Origin: Coemansia sp. RSA 922
Taxonomy: Eukaryota; Kickxellomycota; Kickxellomycetes; Kickxellales; Kickxellaceae
Length of the DNA stretch: 19,852 nucleotides
Reading direction: 5' to 3'
Assembly (NCBI GenBank): GCA_027577415.1
Contig: JANBQS010000366.1
Coordinates: 1-19,852, forward strand
Position numbers and translations under genes: made by a program. Below the pieces are notes generated by a model. That model saw nothing but the letters and a program-made list of their open reading frames with translations. It did not search any database and was not told where the DNA came from. Shown piece after piece: positions 1 to 8,962 of this stretch; positions within the stretch are counted from its first letter, which is position 1, and each line of letters begins with the position of its first letter.

Positions 1-290
1 TGTTACCGCCGTAAGTCTATAAAATGTAATTCAAGGCAGAGTTAGAGCTGATGTTTTGCGAAATTGCTCTCTGTCTAGGGTACTTGTGTACACTTACATG
101 CATAGCAAAGTATTATAGTGGTAGTACAGAAATGAAACAAAAGCTGAATTGAGAAGAAAAAAGAGACTTGCTAAATTCAAATTGGTTAAAAAATCCAAGA
201 GAAAGAGAAAGAGAAAGGTGACGATGTTGGAGAAACCCCTCACCCCCAAAAAAATGAAACTTTGCTACAACTTGTAAACTGTGATTTGTT
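1..290. other. Downstream flank of the mannosyltransferase gene, no gene seen
   Basis: No convincing coding region is visible on either strand. A purine-rich stretch of repeated GAGAAA units lies near 197-217, and A-rich runs near 240-255. It should contain the 3' untranslated region and polyadenylation site of the minus-strand gene that ends at 291. Low-complexity open frames here carry no recognisable protein features. Confidence 0.5.
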
Positions 291-1421
291 TTACGAAATC
301 GAGCGCCAACGCTTGGCACAGCCAAAGTCGTTGGACCATCCCTCCTGTGGGTCGCACACGCACTTGCCACGCTCCTTGGATCCCTTGGGACAGTGCGACA
401 TGGCCGGATGATAGTAGCCAACATCGTCGAAGTAGTGCACTTCGCTCTTCTTCAAAAACATAGCGACCGCCAACGAGTGGATAGGAGCATCACCCCAGCG
501 CTCGTAGAAGAAGCCGCCGGCCTTGTCCAAGTGGTCAAAGTACGCCTGGTACTGCGGACTACGGTAGAACGACAAATCGACGATTTCAAAGTTCGACCAA
601 AAGTGGCACTTTGTATAAGACCCGTCCTTATTGCTAACCCAGTCGATTAGGTTCTTCTCGGGTATCATCTGCGGGTTCTTCTTCATAAAGTCCTTTGTCG
701 TGTTCCACAGCGTGCGCACCGTGGGCTCATACTCGTCGGGCGCAATGTTCCAGCCATACTTGAGTCCGTTCTTCTTCATGTACAGGAACGGGTCATAGTC
801 AATGTCGCAGTAATAGTGGACATCCGGCTCAATACGCCAATAAAACTCGAGGTCGCGCAGTAACGGGTGCTTGTGGACGAATCCAGACTGGAACCGACAC
901 ATGAACCGGTACGACTCACTGTGACCCTTGATATAGCTGGCAGTCTCACGCTCCTTCTTCGCCTTCTCCTTGTCAATCCACTCCGGGTATCCCCAAGTGC
1001 CGGGCTCCAGCACTCCAAACTGCACAGGCGCCTTGGTCAAGTCCCTAATGCCCCTCTTAAACTCCTCCGAGAACGGCTGGTCGTTCAAGAAAATATACGG
1101 ATAGTTGTATTTGTGGTTCCAGCGGTCCTCGAGCTCGCGCATGGCCTTGCGCATACCGTAGAGGTCATCGTTACGAATCAGCGCCACCAGTGCCGCCTTG
1201 ACGGGCTTTGTGCCTTGAGGCGAGTACTCGCTTAGCCCTTCGGCATTGCCTCCGTATTTGCCCAAGTTGGACAAGGCGCTGCCCCAGCCAGTATATAAAC
1301 CGTGAGTGCTGGTGTTGCTGCGGGACGCGAAAATAACTGCACCCATGTGAACGAGTAGGACAAGCGCAGCAACAAAGCTCAGGAGCTTTGCAACCACTAT
1401 TAACCGCCGCGACATGAGCAT
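291..1421 (-). CDS. KRE2/KTR-family alpha-1,2-mannosyltransferase (GT15)
   Basis: This 376-residue protein is a Golgi type II membrane mannosyltransferase of glycosyltransferase family 15, which uses GDP-mannose to extend O- and N-linked mannans for the cell wall. Seen in the sequence: a short basic cytoplasmic N-terminus, a signal-anchor helix at about residues 8-31, a short stem, then the full lumenal domain. Family blocks are present in order: SYRFMCRFQSG (170-180), YWRIEPDVHYYCDIDYDPF (194-212, with the EPDV metal/nucleotide segment), CHFWSNFEI (272-280; its Glu279 matches the Glu proposed as nucleophile in yeast Kre2), FFYERWGDAPIHS (304-316) and the FDDVGYYHP block (331-339). Length is usual for the family. 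Start: ATG at 1421; a second ATG two codons on is also possible. It is intact and single-exon. Which KTR/KRE2 subgroup it belongs to cannot be told from here. Confidence 0.95.
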   Translation of the reverse strand: MLMSRRLIVVAKLLSFVAALVLLVHMGAVIFASRSNTSTHGLYTGWGSALSNLGKYGGNAEGLSEYSPQGTKPVKAALVALIRNDDLYGMRKAMRELEDRWNHKYNYPYIFLNDQPFSEEFKRGIRDLTKAPVQFGVLEPGTWGYPEWIDKEKAKKERETASYIKGHSESYRFMCRFQSGFVHKHPLLRDLEFYWRIEPDVHYYCDIDYDPFLYMKKNGLKYGWNIAPDEYEPTVRTLWNTTKDFMKKNPQMIPEKNLIDWVSNKDGSYTKCHFWSNFEIVDLSFYRSPQYQAYFDHLDKAGGFFYERWGDAPIHSLAVAMFLKKSEVHYFDDVGYYHPAMSHCPKGSKERGKCVCDPQEGWSNDFGCAKRWRSIS

Positions 1422-2583
1422 CTTGATTTATCTTGTAAAATTCAGTAATATAAAATAATAAATTGAGATGAGGCGAAAGAGAAGCTGCAGAGCTGCATAT
1501 CCCCAAAAGACGGAAATAGAGAGGGAAAAGGCGATCACCTGTCTATTTATGTTTGTACGCCATTGTACTCTAGAAGCCAATGCGCAGACAACCCCAGAAA
1601 TCCTCGAGTGCGATCAAGCCCCAATGTGATGACGTTCATGGGCCATCTTACTACGAGCAGCGATGTCTGCACAAAACTTAGGCGGCTCGTCTGTTGCATA
1701 TACTTGTCAACGGCCAGGGCAATCTGAAGCATACTAGCTATTCCATTATTCAGTATATCGTTCTTGGTGCTTTATTATTCACGCGGCTGTATAAAATGCC
1801 GACAGCTCGAGCCTTGCACGCTTTGTAGATCCTCAGTGCTTGTGTGTATGCTCTACTTGTCATAATAAATGAATATCTAGGTGATAAAATCTGTGATACC
1901 CTCCAAAGTTTTATTTACCAGAAATACGTAAACGACATAATACTATTGACATCGATACATTTGTTCTACATGATATATAAAAATCAATTTACTCCCGAAA
2001 TTACATTTCCATTTGTCTAGATTAATTGGCGTCTGATCAACTTTGCGCCTAGTGCTTTGGATATTTATTATTGAGAGCTTGCCACGCACATTGATATTAT
2101 TGATACTACAACAAACATCTCTAATGTCTATATTTCCCTTTGGTCACCATTGATTTATGAGTCCAATTCAATTATTTTTTATTATTTCAATATGAAAACT
2201 ATAGCAAGCTCTTCATAATGCATGAATCTAATAAATAAAAAAGGTGAAGAATATTTAAAGCGGGTTATACTGAATCGCCAGCTTTATGGATAGCTGCTGT
2301 AGATAGGTTTTGGTTTGTAGGCTGGTATTTCTACCCACTATAAAAAAATGATGCTTGTAGAGCACCTCCAATTTGGATGCTCGGATTCCTAAGAACAACT
2401 AGCCACGAAACTCACCGTTCTTAAGCATAATAACGGAAATGGGCCATCAGCATTGACATGAGAACTACCACTGAATCTAATATCTCATGTGAATGCTTCT
2501 GATATGATCAGCATTAGATGGAGTTTGGCAACACACTGTTACACCAGTGATAAGGCTCCTGGTGATGATCATAGCAATTTGTT
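1422..2583. other. Long AT-rich intergenic region with the mannosyltransferase promoter
   Basis: The part next to 1421 is the promoter of the minus-strand mannosyltransferase. On that strand it is pyrimidine-rich around 1460-1530, as fungal core promoters often are, and has a TTTTATATTA element near 1450. A 61-codon ATG frame on the minus strand (1547-1732) resembles no family and could be an upstream ORF or chance. A TATAAAA lies at about 1790 on the plus strand without a recognisable gene after it. From about 1860 to 2580 the DNA is AT-rich, full of stops, and shows nothing I can name. Confidence 0.5.
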
Positions 2584-3529
2584 TTAGTATTTAAACCCTT
2601 GCCTGCTCTGCATCTGGACAGAGAGATTCATGGAGGATCTTTCTTTCTGTTTTGTCATATATATTGATCTTGTACCCCCTGTAACTTGGTAAGGCAAAAC
2701 CTGACTATTTGGCAAGGCATATTCGGCAATGTTGGCTTTATTCTGCCCTACTTGCATGCCACATAGTGTGAATTCTTTGACAAGGCCTAGATAATGCAGT
2801 ATGTTTAGGCTGGTGATATGTGTGAATCGTTCAATTAAGCTACTTGTTGTGTCATTGTTGTCAAACTGTATGCCGGTTTTGTGGTGTTTTGTAGCCTGTG
2901 AGGACCCTGGTGTGTTGTTTATTGGGGCTCTATGCCTCCCCATCTGAGCTATAATGTAATGGCCGATAGATGAATCTTCAGGAACGTCAGCAGCAGGAAC
3001 GTCAGAGGCAGGAATGTCAGCGACAGGAACATCAGCAGATGAAACGTCAACAGCAGGGCTGGTGGAACAAACCACAGTAAGATCAGAGACAAGAATATTG
3101 TCAGACGACACATAATGATCAAAGTTGCTGAACAGATGCTTGCGGTGGTCATATTCCCGGAGCTGCTAATAGGCGAGCAGTGCTGACAATGCGGGTGTGC
3201 AGGTCGCCTTGCCCTCTGCAAGCGCCTGCAAGCAGTTCAAGTACCTCTGCAAAAGTATGTAGGAGATGCTCCTCTTGTGCTGAAGCAGGACCATCAAGGA
3301 CATTACTCCTGTTGTGCGCAGGATTCTCTAGCAGATGATGTCGGCTGGCTCATTTATTGCGGCGTGAACTGCCAGCTAAGCTGCTACTGGGTTCATGTTT
3401 GGCGAAGAGTCTTGAGTGAGACACAAGTGATGCTGGTCCATATATTTTGAAAATTGCTGCAGAAAAAAAATCCAAGAGTGATACGAGTGATGGCCGTTCA
3501 TTTCCAACAAAGATACACGACCATGCCAT
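2584..3529 (-). pseudogene. Probable decayed protein-coding gene of unknown family
   Basis: Reading the minus strand, an ATG at 3529 opens a frame that looks coding (it begins MAWSCIFVGNERPS), meets an in-frame TGA at 3350-3352, and continues in the same frame for another 66 codons (including HTFAEVLELLAGACRGQ) to a TGA at 3149-3151. At about 3165 a one-base shift would move reading into the next frame (QLREYDHRKHLFSNFDHYV), which stays open through 3111 to a TAA at 2584-2586. The last section carries an Ala/Ser-Asp-Val-Pro pentapeptide repeat. One internal stop plus one frameshift in an otherwise open stretch of over 300 codons suggests a gene in decay. The alternatives are an unrecognised intron or chance. 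I do not recognise the family. The 175-codon open section at 2584-3108 has no ATG at its beginning. Confidence 0.35.
2981..3055. repeat. Five tandem 15-bp imperfect repeats
   Basis: Five consecutive 15-bp units starting GGAACGTCAGCAGCA, with 1 to 4 differences between units. Because 15 is a multiple of three they stay in frame in the minus-strand relic and encode a run of (A/S)DVPx-type pentapeptides. Confidence 0.85.
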
Positions 3530-3806
3530 CCAACCTTAGTTCATAGAGCAACAATCCGGGGCAATGGCAGTGCAGGCTATCAATACCTTGCCCATGTGTT
3601 GCAGCATATATGTAGTACAAGCGGCTAAGACAAACTTGGTCACATTTCTACATGCATCAATCTACAGCGGCGCCTATGCCAACACCTCTAAACCCCCCGC
3701 ATGTAGTCCTTGTCCCTACAATCTTCCAATACAACGACTTTTTCATCTATTATTTTTGAGACAACGAGGAAATAAAGTAATTTATTTTGTATTGTAAACA
3801 CTGAGA
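3530..3806. other. Intergenic, 3' flank of receptor-like gene
   Basis: A 77-codon ATG frame on the plus strand (3564-3797) has no recognisable features and I do not call it. The stretch should hold the 3' untranslated region of the minus-strand gene ending at 3807, whose side near 3720-3795 is AT-rich. Confidence 0.4.
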
Positions 3807-5195
3807 TCACAACAGGTCTTGGTAATTGCTTTCACCATCTCCAGAAGCCCTCACGTGCCGCATAATTGCGTCATCTTGCAGCCTGTCAATAACCGATACA
3901 AACGGTCTGCTTTCCTCCAATGCCCCGGGCGTATTAAATAGGCCATCAGGTTGGTAGTCGTTGATCTTTTCAAGGTCGTAGGTCGATATCAGTGTGCTGC
4001 TATCCACTTGCATAGTCTCTGAAAATGCACCAGACTCGGATATGGTAACACTCCCCTTCTTGCCGACCACTCTTCCCGGACTGTGCGATCCAGAACCGCT
4101 GCTTTTAAAGTTGTCAGAGCGGCCTATCTTGATGCAAATCGAATGACGAACCTCGGCGATGACCTTTAGCACGGCAGGGTCTGTCAAAAAGATGACAAAG
4201 TTGATAAAGGCGATAACAGGAAACATGAAGAAAGACAAAGTAGTCAGCCTAACGAATGTGCTTACATCCGATTTGTACGTCATCATCACAAAATACTGCC
4301 GCAGATAGAATATAGACAACAGGATCAAGCCGACTGTTGGCGCTAAAGGGTATAGGGCGATGCGAACGGATACTCTATAGACCCTTCTGACGAGTTTCAG
4401 CTGCTGACACTCCTTGGGCGATACCGTGATTGATGGGCTGCTAGCTGATGCCGCAGATAGAGTATCATGCGCAGTACTTGGATTCGAGCTGCTCAGCAAG
4501 CTGTGTGTTTCTTGCGCGACTGAGTTCAAGACACGCGTAATTGCCCTCTGCTTGGTATAGAGCGAGTACATCACTAGCAGCGACGTAATAATGTTGTAGA
4601 GCACAAAGACATAGGGGATTAACAACACACCCAAGCAGGCAAGCAACAAAAACTCGGGCGTCCGTGATACAGCGTCTTGTCCATTCATGGTCCAACCGCG
4701 TGTCGCGGCATAAATGTACTGCGGAGCTATGTGGAGCAAGCACACAGTCAAAGGCACTGCATAGTACAGGTACTCAACGTATCGCGGCAGCGGTGCGCGA
4801 GATTTGCGAAGAAAAACCATCTGCAAGTTGAAGGCAATGGACGACGACAAGTAAATGCTGCCGAATGAAAAGAAGTCAATAAAAAAGTACACACAGCGCT
4901 TGCGAGTTATGTCCCGCACCTCGGGCATAATCTGGAGGATACAATGCAGCAGATCGAACAAGCTGATAAGTGCAATTAATCGCAAGGAGACGCGATTAAC
5001 AAGTGGTCGGCGCCAGAAGAACACCACAGCCAGAACCACAAACATCAAACCACTTAGTCCGCCGGCTGTCCCCATTGCCAGATTGAACAGCCAATCTCTT
5101 GATCGTATAATTGCCCAACCCTCGCTTAACATTTCTGACGGATCCTCGGGACCAGGAGTAAACTCTCGGAGTACGAGTGTGCGAGTAAAGCTCAT
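3807..5195 (-). CDS. Seven-transmembrane receptor-like protein (fungal GPCR, cAMP-receptor/Git3-like)
   Basis: A 462-residue protein with about seven hydrophobic helices, at residues 36-61, 71-91, 102-129, 139-163, 180-213, 279-299 and 313-338. It has a short N-terminus, a Ser-rich third cytoplasmic loop (214-278) and a cytoplasmic tail of about 120 residues rich in Ser, Gly and acidic residues. The segment RIALYPLAPTVGL in helix 6, preceded by basic residues, and the LTDPAV after helix 7 resemble fungal receptors of the Git3/Gpr1 and Dictyostelium cAMP-receptor-like groups, which sit in the plasma membrane and signal through heterotrimeric G proteins. The ligand cannot be inferred. Start: the open frame runs upstream to 5321 but has no earlier ATG, so ATG at 5195 is chosen. 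It is divergent from the CorA gene at 5997. Assignment to a receptor rests on topology and a few motifs; a different seven-helix family is possible. Confidence 0.7.
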   Translation of the reverse strand: MSFTRTLVLREFTPGPEDPSEMLSEGWAIIRSRDWLFNLAMGTAGGLSGLMFVVLAVVFFWRRPLVNRVSLRLIALISLFDLLHCILQIMPEVRDITRKRCVYFFIDFFSFGSIYLSSSIAFNLQMVFLRKSRAPLPRYVEYLYYAVPLTVCLLHIAPQYIYAATRGWTMNGQDAVSRTPEFLLLACLGVLLIPYVFVLYNIITSLLVMYSLYTKQRAITRVLNSVAQETHSLLSSSNPSTAHDTLSAASASSPSITVSPKECQQLKLVRRVYRVSVRIALYPLAPTVGLILLSIFYLRQYFVMMTYKSDVSTFVRLTTLSFFMFPVIAFINFVIFLTDPAVLKVIAEVRHSICIKIGRSDNFKSSGSGSHSPGRVVGKKGSVTISESGAFSETMQVDSSTLISTYDLEKINDYQPDGLFNTPGALEESRPFVSVIDRLQDDAIMRHVRASGDGESNYQDLL

Positions 5196-5996
5196 TATTA
5201 GAATGTTGATAAGAAGAGGTGAGTAGGTGTAATCAAGAAAAGGACGACAAGAGTAACAATGAAGGAGCAGGCGGCAGTGCCCAACTACGAGTATTTTCGA
5301 TGCCAATTTCTTGTCTAACAATTATATAATACACGAAGCCTTGAATAGCAACTTGTTAACATTGCGCTATTGTATGTATATTCTCACTTTCCACATCTCG
5401 CTCTCTACATAAACGATATTTATTATACAATGGTAATGCCATTATCATGCAAGATATAATTGAAACCCTATTGGTTTGCCTTTCATGCTACTCGCCGCAT
5501 CCGAGAGCAAGAGATGCGAGGGCAATCTTGTAATTTATCTGTCGCTGTTGTAGAGCCAAAAAAGGGAAATCTTTCACCCAAGTGCTGCTAACCAACCACT
5601 AATATCTCTTCATATATACTAGCAATGTCCCATCTGGCCAAGACCGCCGGTATATTCTCACGAGACGACAACAACAAAAAAAGAGGATCCAAAACGACCT
5701 TTTCGTCAGCCAACGAGCCAAGCGCCACTTCCTCGTGTTTTCAAGTATTCTTTATGCAAAGAATTCCATCTGTCCCTTCTCTATTGCCACTTTTTTTCTT
5801 CAGCTTTTCTTTTTCTACTTTTTTAAATTTATATATTTTTCCTAATTAGCCTCAATTGTCGAGTAATTCCTTCCTCCCTTCACCAGTACGCAAAGTAGTA
5901 TTAGTCGCTATACCCACATTCTCTGTTTTGCGTCGAATTCAGCCACCCACTTAAAGCAACCTACAAAGCGGGAGGGAGAAAAAGACACGTGAAGTC
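5196..5996. promoter_or_regulatory. Divergent promoter region between receptor-like gene and first CorA gene
   Basis: About 800 bp serves two genes pointing away from each other. On the CorA side there are TATATA at 5612-5617, a long pyrimidine-rich tract (about 5770-5845), a second TATA-like element TTATATAT near 5828-5836, the palindrome CTAATTAG at 5842-5849, and a CACGTG E-box at 5986-5991, only 5 bases before the ATG. A 74-codon ATG frame at 5625-5849 covers the pyrimidine tract and is probably not a gene. Function of the individual elements is inferred from position only. Confidence 0.5.
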
Positions 5997-8609
5997 ATGC
6001 TTCACGCCAACAGTAGCCCTCAGCCGCCACCTGCAGCTACAGCGGCAAACCTTTCTGCCAGTCGCGAGTCGACGCGGGAACCAATAGGACCAAGCACAGC
6101 ACGGGCACGGCCTCGAGCATCGGCACCGGTACCCGGTGGATCGCAGAACAAGGCGCGAGTAGATTTTGGAGCGCTGAAGCAATGGGCAGGCACAGGCAAA
6201 GTAAAGCGGCGGCCCACAGCGAACCACCACCGTCGGTACCGTCTCGGACAATGGCAGTCGCGTTCAACCTGCTCATGGAACCCGCCTAACACGCCACACA
6301 ACACGCGCGGCACTTCTTTGGGTGCAAGTAATGGCCTTCGGTCTTTAGTATCGGTTGATATCAGTCATAAGCCCAGTGAGTCGCGTCGCTCGTCTATCAT
6401 AAGCCTGCAGTCTGGCAATGTGTCGGAGAACGAGAGCGACTCGGATGGTGAGGGTAAGGGTCCGCTGACCCAGATGCTGCTGAAGGAGAATGACGAGATT
6501 TGGAACAACTCTGATTTTCGATTTACGTTCTACTCGCCTGTCACTGGTACCGTAAGATCGACGGACGTGCAGACCCTGCGTACCGACCATGCTGACGGTC
6601 TTGATGCGCTTATTCGGCTAGCGACGGAGGACTGCTCCACCGACAACAGTAGCAGCGATAACAGCAGCAGCGATAATGCCAACAGCGTTAGTGGTGGACC
6701 TGCTGGGCCCGTCATTGCTCAGCCGCCGCAATTGTCAGTGACGTCTGCTGATTCTGTCCCAGATATCGTTGTGGCGGAAGCGACATCGGCTAGTACTCCG
6801 GACAACGAGTATTTACATCCCAACTACGTGCGTCGACAGCAGCCTCGCGCCAGCAAAGGCCAGGCCGCCAAGCACCGATCTTCCACCGCGGCACCAGGTA
6901 CAGGTACTGCCGGCGCTGATGCGGGTAAATCAGATTCCCACCAGTCGCAGATATTCTGGCTGGATATCATGGATCCAACCGACAGCGAGATCTTGGCACT
7001 GTCGCGTGTCTTTGACTTGCACCCGCTGACAACCGAGGAGCTAATGTTGATGCGCGATGAGGGCTTGTTGCAGGATACTTACAAATCATTCCGCCACTAT
7101 GACGTTATATGCTACCGCACGTCTGCCGTCTCTGCTGCTTCCGCTCAAACCACTCAGCCCAGCACTGCTGGTGCTGTGACAACTACGGTAGCTGCTACGA
7201 CTACGGCTGGTGACAACAACGCCAGTGATAGCACTATGACCAAGCGTCGGTCGTTTGTGCGCGACATTGTTCATCGCGTTCACTCGCCCTGGGGCGCCGA
7301 TGAGGGTCAGGATCATGACAACGATGACTTGTTTGCGAGCAACCAACATAGCATATCAGAAAAGTCACGGCAGCACGGCGAGCGACGCAGCCAGCCTCTA
7401 TTCTCTTTGGTTCTCGCAGCTCGCAACCGCATAGCCGCACTATTCCGCTCGCCAAGGGCGGCAGAGCACATGGCGGTACCTGAGATCAGCCTTGGACCAT
7501 CGCGGCGCTCGTCATTCTTACCAAACAACCATGGCTCCGCGCCAGAGATGCGAGAAAGCAATGGCGATGAGGCCCTGGACGAGCCCGTGCCGTTCTACGT
7601 GATTGTGCTGGGCAACGGTGTCATCACTTTGCATTGTACAAAGGTGCCTCATGTACGCAACACTATTGCTCGGCTCATGCTCGACGAGGAGCTGATCAGG
7701 CTTACGCCAGACTATATTACGTACTTGCTGCTCGACGATATCACAGACACTTTGGTGCCTACTACGCGGCTGCTGGAGCTGGAGGTCGACGCCATCGATG
7801 AGCTTGTATTGATTTTGACTCGTGCTGAGCATGACGATGTGCTCAAGCGTATTGGCATTGAGCGCAGACACGCGCTGTGGCTTGTCCGCTTACTGCATGG
7901 CAAGGCTGAAGTCCTGCGATCTATTGAGCGCCGTATCCATGCAAAGGTCGCCACGGATAGCTCAAAGTCGCCTTACCGCTTGCCGCCAACGCGTCGGCGT
8001 GCCAGACCTACGGCCACAGCAACAGCGGCTGGGACCGCATCGCGATTAGCTGATGACGAGGACGGCGGTGTCGGTGAAGAATACGATGTTGATGCTCAAG
8101 AGAGTCAGCTGCTGACTAGCGACGAAGAGGAGGGCGACTTGTATGGCTGGACCCGATCCAGACCTGGCCGAGGCGACGATCTGAGAGACAATGGCGGTGG
8201 CTATTCGGCTGAACTACCCCTAGAGGACCTGTGCTATGACCCGGCTCGCCAGCAATTCCTGCCTGCTGTTACAAAGTACTTGGCTGACGTCCACGACCAC
8301 TTGATTGCGCTGACTGCATCTGTGCATCACTGCGAGCGCATCTTGGCTAGAGCTCATGGCAACTACTTGGCTCGGATCAACTTGGAGCTGACCCATGCCT
8401 CGAATACCACGAATCAGCTGGCGACGCAGATGACTGTGCTCGCTGGTATCTTCTTGCCGCTGAATCTGGTGGCTGGCATCTTTGGCATGAATGTCAAGGT
8501 TCCTGGCCGTGATCGCGATGACCTCAGAGACTTTGCCATCATCCTGGGCGCCATGGGCTTCTTTGTCGTTGCGTCGCTGGCTGTGTGCCGCTGGCGTAGA
8601 ATCATCTAG
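5997..8609 (+). CDS. CorA-type Mg2+ channel, ALR/MNR2-like, with GMN motif
   Basis: An 870-residue membrane protein of the CorA metal-ion channel family, eukaryotic ALR/MNR2 branch, which admits or releases Mg2+ across the plasma or vacuolar membrane as pentamers. Residues 1-170 are Ser/Pro/Ala-rich and probably disordered. The CorA cytoplasmic domain starts with FRFTFYSPVTGTVRS (174-188) and resumes with IFWLDIMDP (319-327). The long helical part covers about 550-812. The two terminal helices are about 813-830 and 845-865. The signature GMN is intact at 830-832 in the context GIFGMNVKVPG. Oddities: a low-complexity insert at about 209-315, another of about 150 residues at 376-528 inside the cytoplasmic alpha/beta domain, and a third at 652-745. 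The segment 346-372 (EELMLMRDEGLLQDTYKSF onward) departs from the EDI...REKCE form seen in the paralogue at 15497. Start: first in-frame ATG, after an upstream E-box. Confidence 0.93.
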   Translation: MLHANSSPQPPPAATAANLSASRESTREPIGPSTARARPRASAPVPGGSQNKARVDFGALKQWAGTGKVKRRPTANHHRRYRLGQWQSRSTCSWNPPNTPHNTRGTSLGASNGLRSLVSVDISHKPSESRRSSIISLQSGNVSENESDSDGEGKGPLTQMLLKENDEIWNNSDFRFTFYSPVTGTVRSTDVQTLRTDHADGLDALIRLATEDCSTDNSSSDNSSSDNANSVSGGPAGPVIAQPPQLSVTSADSVPDIVVAEATSASTPDNEYLHPNYVRRQQPRASKGQAAKHRSSTAAPGTGTAGADAGKSDSHQSQIFWLDIMDPTDSEILALSRVFDLHPLTTEELMLMRDEGLLQDTYKSFRHYDVICYRTSAVSAASAQTTQPSTAGAVTTTVAATTTAGDNNASDSTMTKRRSFVRDIVHRVHSPWGADEGQDHDNDDLFASNQHSISEKSRQHGERRSQPLFSLVLAARNRIAALFRSPRAAEHMAVPEISLGPSRRSSFLPNNHGSAPEMRESNGDEALDEPVPFYVIVLGNGVITLHCTKVPHVRNTIARLMLDEELIRLTPDYITYLLLDDITDTLVPTTRLLELEVDAIDELVLILTRAEHDDVLKRIGIERRHALWLVRLLHGKAEVLRSIERRIHAKVATDSSKSPYRLPPTRRRARPTATATAAGTASRLADDEDGGVGEEYDVDAQESQLLTSDEEEGDLYGWTRSRPGRGDDLRDNGGGYSAELPLEDLCYDPARQQFLPAVTKYLADVHDHLIALTASVHHCERILARAHGNYLARINLELTHASNTTNQLATQMTVLAGIFLPLNLVAGIFGMNVKVPGRDRDDLRDFAIILGAMGFFVVASLAVCRWRRII

Positions 8610-8962
8610 TACATTGTTATTGTTGATTTTTAGTGTATTACATGTATTTAGACGTTTGCAATGTCTCTATTTCTTTGTCGCTTGCACTGAGGATGGGGGA
8701 TTGACGGTTCCTTTCTTTAGCTCTCTTTCTGCACTACTCCTTTCTGATATGCACAATAGCAAATCACTAGTGCACTCCGCACTTTCCCTGCCTCCTTTGT
8801 TGCATGTTTACTTTAGCTCGCGTTACTGCTCTTGAACTTTTTTTTTCGACTTTTTTCACTTTCACTTTTCAATTTGTCATTTAAATCTTTGCTCCATTGC
8901 TGCTGTATATATTTTTTTCTAACCGCTACTCTAATTAGAGGCAAGCAACAGCTAGTATCATT
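8610..8962. promoter_or_regulatory. 3' flank of CorA gene and promoter of hydrolase-fold gene
   Basis: The region between two genes in the same direction. On the downstream side is a T/C-rich stretch (about 8830-8880), a TATATAT at 8906-8912 followed by a T-run, and the palindrome CTAATTAG at 8931-8938, 24 bases before the ATG. The same TATATATTTTT plus CTAATTAG arrangement stands in the leader of the preceding CorA gene (5828-5849). No other gene seen. Confidence 0.5.

Noticed and set aside
1547..1732. 61-codon ATG frame on the minus strand upstream of the mannosyltransferase
   Set aside because: No similarity recognised and no promoter or end signals of its own; at most an upstream ORF.
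3564..3797. 77-codon ATG frame on the plus strand
   Set aside because: Composition not protein-like, ends in an AT-rich 3' flank, no recognisable motif.
5196..5321. N-terminal extension of the receptor-like protein
   Set aside because: The frame is open but has no ATG before 5195; a TTG start is not expected in a nuclear fungal gene.
5625..5849. 74-codon ATG frame upstream of the first CorA gene
   Set aside because: Its second half translates a pyrimidine-rich promoter tract into Phe/Ser/Leu runs, and it begins only 8 bases after a TATATA, so its ATG is probably not transcribed from that element.
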